A stretch of 64,000 nt of DNA from Pseudoalteromonas lipolytica. GTDB lineage: Bacteria > Pseudomonadota > Gammaproteobacteria > Enterobacterales > Alteromonadaceae. Below the pieces are notes generated by a model that was not told the origin of the DNA, searched no databases, and saw only the letters and a program-made list of their open reading frames with translations. Positions 18,497 to 26,668 of this stretch are shown here, one piece after another. The stretch spans positions 167,675 through 231,674 of the forward strand of contig NZ_FPAZ01000009.1 of NCBI RefSeq assembly GCF_900116435.1, read 5' to 3'. The position numbers and the translations under genes are program-made. The first letter of the stretch is position 1, and the number at the start of each line of letters is the position of its first letter.

Positions 18497-20275
18497 ATGA
18501 AGCGTATTTCTAAGATCGCTCTAATCCCTGCTGCTATCACAGCAGTTTTAGCTGGTAATGCTTATGCTGGTACAGAAGCCTGCTTTGAGGTTTACAAAGG
18601 TGCAGATGCCTTAGCTGTTTCAGCGTTTGATACTATTTATGAGGGTGCCTCTTGTGGTGCTCGAACAGGAGCAAGCAATACTACGTTAGCGGCAATTGAT
18701 GAAACAAGCATTGCATATGAATTAACAGGTAATTTATCAATCGACTTTGACGCGATTGATGGTGTTGATACAGACCAACACATCGTATACATTCCAACTA
18801 CTGACATCCCTGGTGGTACTAAACTTAAAGTAACTCTAACGGGTGCTATGTTCGATGGTAACTCTAACCAAATTCACTTAGTTAAGGACGCAGACGGTTC
18901 AGGCGCTAACACTAACTTTGAAGCTGTTGCTTCATCAGATGGTGCGGTTGATGGACAAAGCACAATTACTTTCTTAACTAAAGCAGGTATCACAATTGGT
19001 GCTGGTACTCGTCTAGCTTTCTCTAGAATCTCAACAGGTGCAGATTCAACAGCAATCGACCCAGTAGGTATTAAGATTTCAAACACTGATTGTACAACTG
19101 ACTCAACATCGAAGTCTGTTACAATCGCAGCAATCGAAGCTATCACGGATGGTGGTAACGGTTACAACATCATTGGTGCTGTAGCAAAAGCGCAAAAAAT
19201 TGCAGATATTTCATCTCAGTTCTACTCGTTTAATGGCGGCACAACTGCTGCAGTAGATGTAAATGCTGAAAGTTCAAACTCAGAAAACCAAGCTATCGTT
19301 GCACGTACAGAGTTTGTATATGATGCAGACGCAACTAAACGCTTAGTTGCAACTAAAACTCAAGCAATCTACAAAACTGCTTTCTACAACCGTGGCGCGA
19401 CACTTGATCGTAAGATCACACTAACTGCAAACGATCACTTAGAAACACAATTCGTTGCTGATTCTGAGCCTGGTTCTACAGTTAAAATGGGTATTTACAA
19501 CTCACGTCAAGCTTCAGATGGTACTCTAGCTGACCAAGTAAATGTACAAACAGGTACTACTTTTGGTTCGTTTGGTTTAACTAAAGCAGCTGCTCCTGTT
19601 TACAACACAGAAGCACTAGACGTATTCACTCCTGCAACTTCTCTTGATGGGGAAAGTAATCCAGCAGCAGCAACAAGTAATCTAAATGGTGCAGCATACA
19701 ACGAACTGTACTATGCAGTTACTAACACATCTACTTCTGGTGTTATGAACTTCAACTACAATGTAAACACATTCTATACATTAGATTTTGGTACAACAGC
19801 GTATATCGATCACTGTGAAGCAAGCAAAAATACACATGACATCGGTGTAAATGGTGCGGTTCTTAAAGTACCTTACGTAGTAAACGCTGATGGTAACTTT
19901 GTACGTATCACTAACGAGCATGACGAATCAGCTGAAATCACTGTTGATGTATTTGGTGAGTCAGCAGACGGTAACGATGGTACTCGTAAAGTAACTGCTG
20001 TTAAGCTTGGTACTGTAGCGGCTAAATCTTCAGTGGTTTACTTTGTTCCTAAGCTAATTGAAGAAGCAGTTAGCCAGAAGAGCTATGAAGGTGCTGATGG
20101 TGGTTACGCTGAAAGTGCATTAGGTTCAAATGCTGCATCTAATGAGCGTCGTCATACACTAACATTCACTGTAACAGCTCCTCGTGACCTAGTTCACGGT
20201 GTGTCTGTACAACGTGTATTAGGTGGTAGCGACCGTGTAATGCCTGTACTAGATAAAAACGAATGGAACCAATAA
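18497..20275 (+). CDS. Putative Slr4-type S-layer protein
   Basis: Secreted protein of 592 residues with a signal peptide ending NAYA at residue 24. The mature part is rich in Ala, Thr, Ser, Gly, Asn and Asp, acidic, and patterned as many short beta strands, with four cysteines (29, 53, 199, 440). Codon use is strongly biased to preferred codons, unlike its neighbours, which suggests very high expression. Size, composition and genus fit the Slr4 S-layer family described from Pseudoalteromonas tunicata; this match is from memory, not an alignment. It is flanked by its own strong terminator, a DsbA-like gene and a type II secretion operon, which fits a major exported surface protein. Alternative: an abundant extracellular matrix protein. 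Confidence 0.65.
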   Translation: MKRISKIALIPAAITAVLAGNAYAGTEACFEVYKGADALAVSAFDTIYEGASCGARTGASNTTLAAIDETSIAYELTGNLSIDFDAIDGVDTDQHIVYIPTTDIPGGTKLKVTLTGAMFDGNSNQIHLVKDADGSGANTNFEAVASSDGAVDGQSTITFLTKAGITIGAGTRLAFSRISTGADSTAIDPVGIKISNTDCTTDSTSKSVTIAAIEAITDGGNGYNIIGAVAKAQKIADISSQFYSFNGGTTAAVDVNAESSNSENQAIVARTEFVYDADATKRLVATKTQAIYKTAFYNRGATLDRKITLTANDHLETQFVADSEPGSTVKMGIYNSRQASDGTLADQVNVQTGTTFGSFGLTKAAAPVYNTEALDVFTPATSLDGESNPAAATSNLNGAAYNELYYAVTNTSTSGVMNFNYNVNTFYTLDFGTTAYIDHCEASKNTHDIGVNGAVLKVPYVVNADGNFVRITNEHDESAEITVDVFGESADGNDGTRKVTAVKLGTVAAKSSVVYFVPKLIEEAVSQKSYEGADGGYAESALGSNAASNERRHTLTFTVTAPRDLVHGVSVQRVLGGSDRVMPVLDKNEWNQ

Positions 20276-20295
20276 TCTAATTCGTTAGTACGTTA

Positions 20296-20326
20296 TAAAA
20301 ACCCTCGCCTTGGCGAGGGTTTTTTA
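20296..20326 (+). terminator. Strong intrinsic terminator after the S-layer gene
   Basis: ACCCTCGC/GCGAGGGT form a GC-rich stem with a CTTG loop (20301-20318), flanked by A and T runs. The gene is thus mostly monocistronic. Readthrough into the secretion genes would be limited, giving much more S-layer product than machinery. Confidence 0.92.
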
Positions 20327-20344
20327 CAGTTAAAAGGAGTTTAA

Positions 20345-21061
20345 ATGAAAAAAGTTGTATCCCTTCTCTTTACAGCCGCAATATTAACGGGTTGTCAAAC
20401 AACAAATAATACTGAAGTAAGTTCTTTAAAATCAGAAATCGAAAAACTTAAAAAAAATCAAAGACAAATTGCAATTCAAGTTGGTTTAGGTGAGCTAGTA
20501 AGGCCTGAACAAATATCATTATCAGCGGATGGTATATGGATTGGCTCTCAGGATGCACCTTTGGTTATGATTGAATATACCGATTTAAATTGTCCATTCT
20601 GTAAAAAATTCCAACAAGAAACCTGGCCGTCATTTAAAGAAAAATTCGTAGACACGAATCAAGTTGCTGTACTTGCAAGAGAGCTTCCATTAGCAAGTTT
20701 GCACCCGAAAGCCCCTTTTGCTGCAGTGATGCTCAGGTGTGCTAATCAGCAAGGCAAATATGAGCCTGTAAAAGAAACATTGTTTGAATTAGGGAACTCT
20801 TTGCAGCAAAGCGACATCACTGAAATTGTCACCAATAACAGTATGGATCAGGAAGCCTTTGATCGATGCGTAAAAGATCAAAATGTTCATAGTATTGTGA
20901 CTAAGTCTATTAATGAAGCTGCTCAACTAGGCCTATCATCTACTCCGTCGTTCATTATTGGACAACGTAAAAATGACGTTATAGAGAACTACCAAATTGT
21001 CTCTGGTGCAGCAAGTATCGAGCAATTTGAGATTGCAGTAAAGCAAGTAGTTGAACAGTAA
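20345..21061 (+). CDS. DsbA-like thiol-disulfide oxidoreductase lipoprotein
   Basis: Periplasmic lipoprotein with a thioredoxin/DsbA fold (238 residues). The lipobox is LTGC with Cys17 followed by Gln, which predicts outer-membrane sorting. A short coiled coil (about 27-45) follows. The active site is CPFC (Cys83-Cys86) after the EYTDLN strand, and the cis-proline is Pro201 in STPSF. Two further cysteines (in LRCANQ and DRCVKD) lie in the inserted helical domain. Type II secretion exports folded proteins, and the upstream secreted protein has four cysteines. The likely role is therefore to form its disulfides before export. Client identity is inference. Good ribosome site AAAAGGAG. Confidence 0.85.
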   Translation: MKKVVSLLFTAAILTGCQTTNNTEVSSLKSEIEKLKKNQRQIAIQVGLGELVRPEQISLSADGIWIGSQDAPLVMIEYTDLNCPFCKKFQQETWPSFKEKFVDTNQVAVLARELPLASLHPKAPFAAVMLRCANQQGKYEPVKETLFELGNSLQQSDITEIVTNNSMDQEAFDRCVKDQNVHSIVTKSINEAAQLGLSSTPSFIIGQRKNDVIENYQIVSGAASIEQFEIAVKQVVEQ

Positions 21062-21144
21062 TAAGTTACTTGCATTGAGCTTTAGCTATGCTAGATTGAT
21101 TAAGTAAGAAGTATTATTTTTATATTCTTATCAAGGATTTGAGA

Positions 21145-21552
21145 ATGAAGTATAAATACAAAAATTATGGTTTTACACTTGTTGAGTTATTGATTGTTAT
21201 GGTTATTTTAGGGTTACTAGCGTCAATAGTTGCTCCTAGAATGTTTAGCAAGGTTGATTCTGCAAGAGAAGGAACCGCTAAAGCTCAAATGCAGGTTATT
21301 GCAACCGCGTTAGATTCTTATCGTCTAGATATAGGTTACTATCCAGATACTCTTAACGAATTGTTATCTAGTTCAAAAAAAATGTGGGATGGTCCATATT
21401 TTCCGCAAAAAATACCTCAAGATCCTTGGGGAAATGATTATTATTATTCACCAAAATCAGCTGATGAAAACTCTCAAATGTTCACTTTAAAAAGTTATGG
21501 ACGTGATGGTAAGCCAGGTGGAGAAGGTGAAGATGCAGATGTGGAATTCTAA
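21145..21552 (+). CDS. gspG: Major pseudopilin GspG of a type II secretion system
   Basis: Main subunit of the pseudopilus that pushes substrates through the secretin. The 135-residue protein has the prepilin leader ending YG before FTLVELLIVMV, with Glu at +5. The C-terminal segment has WDGPYFP, DPWGNDYYY and an acidic SYGRDGKPGGEGEDAD-type calcium site, all typical of GspG rather than type IV pilins. ATG at 21145 follows AAGGA; an in-frame TTG at 21139 is unlikely. It overlaps gspE by 14 bases and opens an eleven-gene operon. Confidence 0.93.
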   Translation: MKYKYKNYGFTLVELLIVMVILGLLASIVAPRMFSKVDSAREGTAKAQMQVIATALDSYRLDIGYYPDTLNELLSSSKKMWDGPYFPQKIPQDPWGNDYYYSPKSADENSQMFTLKSYGRDGKPGGEGEDADVEF

Positions 21553-23200
21553 AGTTCATGAGTATGTCTTAGCTAACCAATTAATTGATAATAAAAGGCT
21601 TTCTCAAGCTCTTGAGTATCAAACTACAACGAACGATAAGTTAGACATATTATTATTGAATTCAGGTTGGATCGATGAAGACCAATTGAGTGATCTGTAC
21701 TGTCATTTATTGAACTGTACAAAGTGGCAAGGGCCCTTGGCCATAACACAAAGTGACCAAGATATCCTGAAAGCTATTAATTGTGACTTTCTATTGGAAT
21801 GTGGCTTGCTACCGCTTGAAGTTAATGAAAAAAAATTAAAGTTAGGTTTTGCATCCCCTCATTCAAATGAAGGCGTTGACTATTTACGTTTCATAAAGCA
21901 TGAAGTTGAGTTCTTCAATATTACAAAGAAAGAGTTTGAGCTTTTAAAAGAGCAGTTTAAAGCGCTGTCTTCAGAACAAACTGACCTTATCGTTTCATCT
22001 GATAATGTAGCCATGCTTAAAGAACTCGCGTTAGGTGCACCCACAGTCAACCTTGTAAATAGTTTAATAAATAAAGGTGTAAAGCTTGGCGCATCAGACT
22101 TACATATTGAGCCTATAGATGGCCGTTATCGGGCACGATATAGAATTGATGGTATTTTAAAGGAAGCTGATCCTATCCCCCTGAGTTTACAATTAGCTGT
22201 AATATCAAGAGTTAAAATTCTATCAGGAATGGATATTGCGGAAAAACGCCGACCTCAAGATGGCAAAATTGAAATGAAAGCAGGAGCAACGGATCTAGAT
22301 ATACGTTGCTCAACATTACCTTTGGGGTTTGGCGAAAGCGTAGTAATGCGATTTCTGATTAAGAATGCCGTTAAGTTTGATTTAGACAAACTGGGCTACT
22401 CACAAGATCTAATTAATTTTATTAATGAAGACTTAAAACGTACTTCGGGTGTTATTTTAATGACTGGGCCAACAGGCTCCGGTAAAACAACATCACTTTA
22501 TTCGTTTTTAAATAAAATGAATAAGTCGGATGTTAAAATAGTAACCTTAGAAGATCCTGTTGAATACCACCTTCCAGGTATAAACCAAGTACAAGTAAAC
22601 TCAGAAATCGGTTTTGATTTTTCTGCTGGTTTACGCAGTATTGTTCGCCAAGATCCCGATATTATTATGGTTGGTGAAATCCGTGATAATGAAACAGCAA
22701 AAATTGCACTTCAATCAGCACTAACAGGGCATTTAGTTTTTAGCACTGTGCATACAAACGATGCACCAACGGCATACACGAGGTTAATGGATTTAGGTAT
22801 TGAAGAGTACCTGTTAAATGCAGGCCTGATTTCGATTATGGCGCAACGTTTAGCACGCACGTTATGCCATGAGTGTAAGCAACCATTATCAGACGATGAG
22901 CAAGCTCTCCAGTTTGAAAAATATCATTTAGCAGACATTAATCAACCAAGCTTTATTGGTTTACATAAAGCCGTGGGATGCGAAAAATGTGAGCATACAG
23001 GTTATAGTGGTCGCGTTGCCTTTTTAGAATATTTACCATGCGATAATGACGTTAAACGCTTAGCTAAAAATGAACAATTACTCGATAACTTATATGCGTT
23101 GATGACAGAAAAGCAATTGCGTTCGCTTAAACAGGATGGTCTGCTAAAAGCACTGCAAGGCGTAACGACCATTGAAGAAGTTATGAGGGTAGCTGGGTGA
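21539..23200 (+). CDS. gspE: Type II secretion ATPase GspE
   Basis: Cytoplasmic hexameric ATPase that drives pseudopilus assembly. An N-terminal GspE/MshE-N domain (about 1-150) precedes the secretion ATPase domain. Walker A is GPTGSGKTT at 310-318 with Lys316; an Asp box (LEDPVEY) and Walker B (PDIIMVGEIRD) follow. The zinc-binding tetracysteine of GspE is present (Cys443, 446, 481, 484). ATG at 21539 (553 residues) has AAGGTGA eight bases upstream. Earlier in-frame ATGs at 21497 and 21533 would overlap gspG further. The stop overlaps the gspF start by four bases. Confidence 0.94.
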   Translation: MWNSKVHEYVLANQLIDNKRLSQALEYQTTTNDKLDILLLNSGWIDEDQLSDLYCHLLNCTKWQGPLAITQSDQDILKAINCDFLLECGLLPLEVNEKKLKLGFASPHSNEGVDYLRFIKHEVEFFNITKKEFELLKEQFKALSSEQTDLIVSSDNVAMLKELALGAPTVNLVNSLINKGVKLGASDLHIEPIDGRYRARYRIDGILKEADPIPLSLQLAVISRVKILSGMDIAEKRRPQDGKIEMKAGATDLDIRCSTLPLGFGESVVMRFLIKNAVKFDLDKLGYSQDLINFINEDLKRTSGVILMTGPTGSGKTTSLYSFLNKMNKSDVKIVTLEDPVEYHLPGINQVQVNSEIGFDFSAGLRSIVRQDPDIIMVGEIRDNETAKIALQSALTGHLVFSTVHTNDAPTAYTRLMDLGIEEYLLNAGLISIMAQRLARTLCHECKQPLSDDEQALQFEKYHLADINQPSFIGLHKAVGCEKCEHTGYSGRVAFLEYLPCDNDVKRLAKNEQLLDNLYALMTEKQLRSLKQDGLLKALQGVTTIEEVMRVAG

Positions 23201-24387
23201 GTCAGCTTTATCAGTACCATGCTTATTCTGAAAGTGGCGAACTCGTAAAAGGCGAGTTGTATGCTGATAGCGAAGAGTCTGCCATGCAGACTCTTAAAAA
23301 AGACTACCGAGTGATAGTTAAAATTGCCGAGCAGCGTAATAGTTTTCAAAAAGGCAAAATAACCACCTCAGACCTCGAGCAATCGACCAGTCAATTGGCG
23401 ACCTTATTAAGAAATGGCTTGAAGATCGATAAAGCACTTATCGTGTTAGCAAAATCTAACAATAAGTCTGCCATGGGTAAGCTTTGGTCTTTAGTGCTCA
23501 GCGATATCAAGCAGGGAGAGTTATTAAGTTTGGCGCTTGCTAAGCGACCGGAGACATTCTCAACGCTGTACGTCGAAATGGTTAAAATAGGTGAAAGTAC
23601 CGGCAACTTACCTATCGTTTTTAATAGGTTATCTCAAAACTTGCGTTTTCAGAGTGAGTTGAAAAGTAAAGTTATACAAGCGATTACCTATCCTTGCTTT
23701 ATTCTTATTGTTTGTTTACTCGCCATTTGGGCTATTTTTAATTTTGTTATTCCCAGTATGTCTTCCATGTTTGAATCGGTAGAAGATATACCCAGCTACA
23801 CTCAGTTTTTAATTTCAGCATCAGAGTGGATTCAGAATTACCAATATTATGTCTTTTTAATTTTATTTATTGGTATTGTAGTGATTTTATCAGCACTAAA
23901 AAAACATGAGTTTAAAGTAAAGTTAATCGAAAAAGTGACGTCATTCCCACTAGTTAAAACGATAATAAAACAAGCTGATCGGATTCGTTTTGCTACCGCG
24001 TTACAACTAACTTTAGAAAGTGGGGTGAGTTTATCAGCTGGTTTAACGCTTGCTTCACAAACTGTTATTAACCCCGTCTTAAGGCAGCGCTTAAAAAGTA
24101 AAGTAGACGCGGTGTCAGCTGGTAGTGAGCTAAGTATTGAGCTTGCAAAGTTAAACTTATTTGATGATATCGGTATTTCTCTAATTTCTGTAGGTGAAGA
24201 AAGTGGAACATTGGCTGAATCATTTTCAGAGATAGCCACACGTTCTCGCGTTAGTTTTGAGCAATGGCTTAGTAAGTTTACGGCCATGTTAGAGCCATTA
24301 TTAATTTTAGTAATGGGTGGAGTTGTAGGATCTGTCGTGATCACTATGTTGTTAAGTATTGTGTCAATAAATGATGTTTCATTCTAA
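23197..24387 (+). CDS. gspF: Type II secretion inner-membrane platform protein GspF
   Basis: Polytopic platform protein on which the pseudopilus is assembled. The 396 residues contain two T2SSF repeats (about 65-190 and 265-390), each with the family pattern LATLLRNGL/ALQLTLESGVSL near its start and GESTG/EESGT later. Membrane helices lie at about 165-190, 215-235 and near the C-terminus. The start is GTG at 23197, overlapping the gspE stop as GTGA, a sign of translational coupling. Its 3' end overlaps gspH by 17 bases. Confidence 0.93.
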   Translation: MSQLYQYHAYSESGELVKGELYADSEESAMQTLKKDYRVIVKIAEQRNSFQKGKITTSDLEQSTSQLATLLRNGLKIDKALIVLAKSNNKSAMGKLWSLVLSDIKQGELLSLALAKRPETFSTLYVEMVKIGESTGNLPIVFNRLSQNLRFQSELKSKVIQAITYPCFILIVCLLAIWAIFNFVIPSMSSMFESVEDIPSYTQFLISASEWIQNYQYYVFLILFIGIVVILSALKKHEFKVKLIEKVTSFPLVKTIIKQADRIRFATALQLTLESGVSLSAGLTLASQTVINPVLRQRLKSKVDAVSAGSELSIELAKLNLFDDIGISLISVGEESGTLAESFSEIATRSRVSFEQWLSKFTAMLEPLLILVMGGVVGSVVITMLLSIVSINDVSF

Positions 24388-24802
24388 GCAAGCTGGTTTT
24401 ACTCTGATTGAACTATTAATCGTGCTTGTATTAATTGGCCTGGCGAGTGCGTTTGTACTGCCTGACATGTGGAAACAATTTGATCAGACAAAATATTATA
24501 GTGAGAAAAACCAATTAGCTGAGAGTATCAAATTCGCAAAATACTACAGTGTTTATAAAGGGGAAACGCTTGAGCTCAGGTTTTACGAAAATCACTTGGA
24601 AATTGTAAAACAGAATAGTGTGAAAGCAGACCCTGAAACACAAGAAAATACTGAGCAAGTCGAGACGTTGAAGCGAGTTGATTTTTCATCATTAAAGTTC
24701 GAAGATCAAAAGGTTTTAGTGAATGTAAGTACCTACTTCGATGTGATAACGGTTAAGTTTAAAGGCAAGGATAAGGCTGAGCATGAAGTCCTTGAAGTTT
24801 AA
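24371..24802 (+). CDS. gspH: Minor pseudopilin GspH
   Basis: Minor pseudopilin predicted for the pseudopilus tip. The 143-residue protein has a very short leader ending QAG before FTLIELLIVLVLIGL, with Glu at +5. The rest is a GspH-like beta-rich domain with little conservation. The start can be ATG 24371 or the next codon, ATG 24374. It overlaps both gspF and gspI, consistent with coupled translation. Assignment as H rests on gene order and length. Confidence 0.82.
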   Translation: MMFHSKQAGFTLIELLIVLVLIGLASAFVLPDMWKQFDQTKYYSEKNQLAESIKFAKYYSVYKGETLELRFYENHLEIVKQNSVKADPETQENTEQVETLKRVDFSSLKFEDQKVLVNVSTYFDVITVKFKGKDKAEHEVLEV

Positions 24803-25193
24803 TAAAGGAATGACTCTAATTGAGGTTTTAATAGCTTCAATTATTTTGTTCATTGCAATCAGTGCATTAAGTTTTGTATCTCGCTCAATGTTATTACATG
24901 AAAGCCGTTTAGAAAGAGCGATAGATCGTGCATTACTAGCAGAGCTCATAAAAGATGAAGTAAGTTACCGTTATCAGTATGAAAAACAAAATACGGGAAC
25001 CTATACACTTGATGATCACGAATATCAGTGGCGTGTTGATGTGTTAGATGAAAAACCACCAGTACGGTTTATATCTTCAGAGTCAGAAAGTAATGAGAAT
25101 CAGCAAAATGGCCGTGTCATTTTATATAGCGTTGTAATACTGGATAATGATCGTGAATTACTGAGAGTTAAAGATGTTTTCTGGCAAGGGTAG
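24783..25193 (+). CDS. gspI: Minor pseudopilin GspI
   Basis: Minor pseudopilin of 136 residues with leader ending NKG before MTLIEVLIASIILFIA (Glu +5). The unusual Met at +1 is common in GspI proteins, and the short globular domain fits too. GspI normally nucleates the I-J-K tip complex. Overlaps gspH by 20 bases and gspJ by 20 bases. Confidence 0.82.
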   Translation: MKSLKFNKGMTLIEVLIASIILFIAISALSFVSRSMLLHESRLERAIDRALLAELIKDEVSYRYQYEKQNTGTYTLDDHEYQWRVDVLDEKPPVRFISSESESNENQQNGRVILYSVVILDNDRELLRVKDVFWQG

Positions 25194-25854
25194 TAAGTCA
25201 CAAAAAGCATTCACTTTAATTGAAGTGCTAATAGCAATGGTAATTTTTTCATTGGTTATGTCGCTGTCAGTAATGGCTTATCGTTTTTCACTATTACAGT
25301 TAGGTGATTCTGATGATGCTGGTTCACTTGAAGAGCTAACTATAATTAAGTTAGTCAATAATCAAGTAAGGACAATGAAACCTTTTTTTGTTTCCTATAA
25401 CAATGAGCTAAAACCTTTTTTTATAGGCACTGAAAAAGAAATTATGTTTATCACAGAGCAGCCGATCTTGATCAACGAGCCAATGGCAATAGCCAAGCTG
25501 TTTATCATAGATAAAACGCTGAAGTATTGTGAGTTCGCTTATGGAAGCTTTTCATTAGAAAACATTCCGCGAAGTACAGTATGTGAAAAAAGCATTCATT
25601 ATACAGCGCGAGAAGTCTCTAAATTTAGTTATTTTGGTTGGAAAGATAATTTAGAGCTCGATAACTATTACTCACAATACTTAAATATAAATGTTAAACC
25701 AAAACCAAATTGGTATAGCAATTTTAATGGCGAAACAAGGAAAGTTATGCCTCTTTTTATCAAGGTAATTTTGCAAGATCAGTCTAATATAATGCTAAAG
25801 ATCCCGCAGACTACCTCTTTTCAACAAGGAGTGACGAGTGGCTTTCAAGGGTAA
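25174..25854 (+). CDS. gspJ: Minor pseudopilin GspJ
   Basis: The largest of the small minor pseudopilins here (226 residues), with the helix FTLIEVLIAMVIFSLVMSLSV and Glu at +5. The residue before the cleavage site is Ala (SQKA) where prepilin peptidase substrates almost always have Gly. Cleavage after Ala is known to be tolerated but less efficient. The C-terminal domain is beta-rich with two cysteines (in YCEFAYG and TVCEKS) that could pair. Overlaps gspI and gspK. Assignment as J rests on size and order. Confidence 0.8.
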   Translation: MFSGKGSKSQKAFTLIEVLIAMVIFSLVMSLSVMAYRFSLLQLGDSDDAGSLEELTIIKLVNNQVRTMKPFFVSYNNELKPFFIGTEKEIMFITEQPILINEPMAIAKLFIIDKTLKYCEFAYGSFSLENIPRSTVCEKSIHYTAREVSKFSYFGWKDNLELDNYYSQYLNINVKPKPNWYSNFNGETRKVMPLFIKVILQDQSNIMLKIPQTTSFQQGVTSGFQG

Positions 25855-26668
25855 AAAACAACAAGGTGTCGCGTTAATCATGGTGCTAATGATGGCTGCA
25901 ATAATGGCTGTTGTTATGATCTATATGACTGGAAAAGGTCAAAATAAAGCAAGGCTCGCAGCCTTAGTTAAAAATAATAATAACGCGATGCTAGCTATTG
26001 AATCAGCGCAGGCAGAGCTTGTATTTAGCTTTACAACCAGTCAATTTTCTATATTAGGGCCTAATAAAACTTATCAAGGGCAGGCATCAGAAAACAAGTT
26101 TACAGATAATTTTACAGGGCAAATCAATAAACAAGAAAATTATACTGTGCAGGTTCAGGATATTAGTGGGCTAGTCTCATTGATGCCATTTAATGAACGA
26201 GACTTCAAGCAGTTACTAGTAAAAAATGGCGTTTCAAACGATCGGCAATTGGCTATTTTAGATAGGTTAATAGACTGGCAAGATAAAGACAGCCTAACAC
26301 ACCTTTCGGGTGCAGAACGTGGAGATTATGAGCTGCCATTTTTACCGTCTAATTCAGTGTTACAAAGTAAAAGAGAGCTTGCCTATATTCTGGATGACAC
26401 ACAACTTTATGAGCGCATTGCGCCCTATTTAAGCTTTTATGGGCAGGAGTATCTAGTTCCTTACTATGTACCTAATTCACTGCATGCTTTGTTTAGTACA
26501 ACACAACCGACAGCACAGCAGGGAGCTGAAGCTTCACCTTACCCAAGTGGCCGCTATTTGGTTGATATTAAAGCTGAACAGGTTTCATTAAGGAAAAGAT
26601 TTACCATATTGAGAGGGCAGGATTCATTTCGTCCATTTTTTATAGTAGACGAGATGATTTTACAATAA
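25838..26668 (+). CDS. gspK: Minor pseudopilin GspK
   Basis: Tip pseudopilin that caps the I-J-K complex. At 276 residues it is within the GspK range and far longer than other pseudopilins because of the inserted alpha domain (DWQDKDS...GAERGDYELP region). The leader ends QQG before VALIMVLMMAAIM. The +5 position is Met rather than Glu, the hallmark of GspK. GTG start at 25838 has AAGGAG six bases upstream. Overlaps gspJ by 17 bases and the gspL-like gene by one base. Confidence 0.86.
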   Translation: MAFKGKKQQGVALIMVLMMAAIMAVVMIYMTGKGQNKARLAALVKNNNNAMLAIESAQAELVFSFTTSQFSILGPNKTYQGQASENKFTDNFTGQINKQENYTVQVQDISGLVSLMPFNERDFKQLLVKNGVSNDRQLAILDRLIDWQDKDSLTHLSGAERGDYELPFLPSNSVLQSKRELAYILDDTQLYERIAPYLSFYGQEYLVPYYVPNSLHALFSTTQPTAQQGAEASPYPSGRYLVDIKAEQVSLRKRFTILRGQDSFRPFFIVDEMILQ

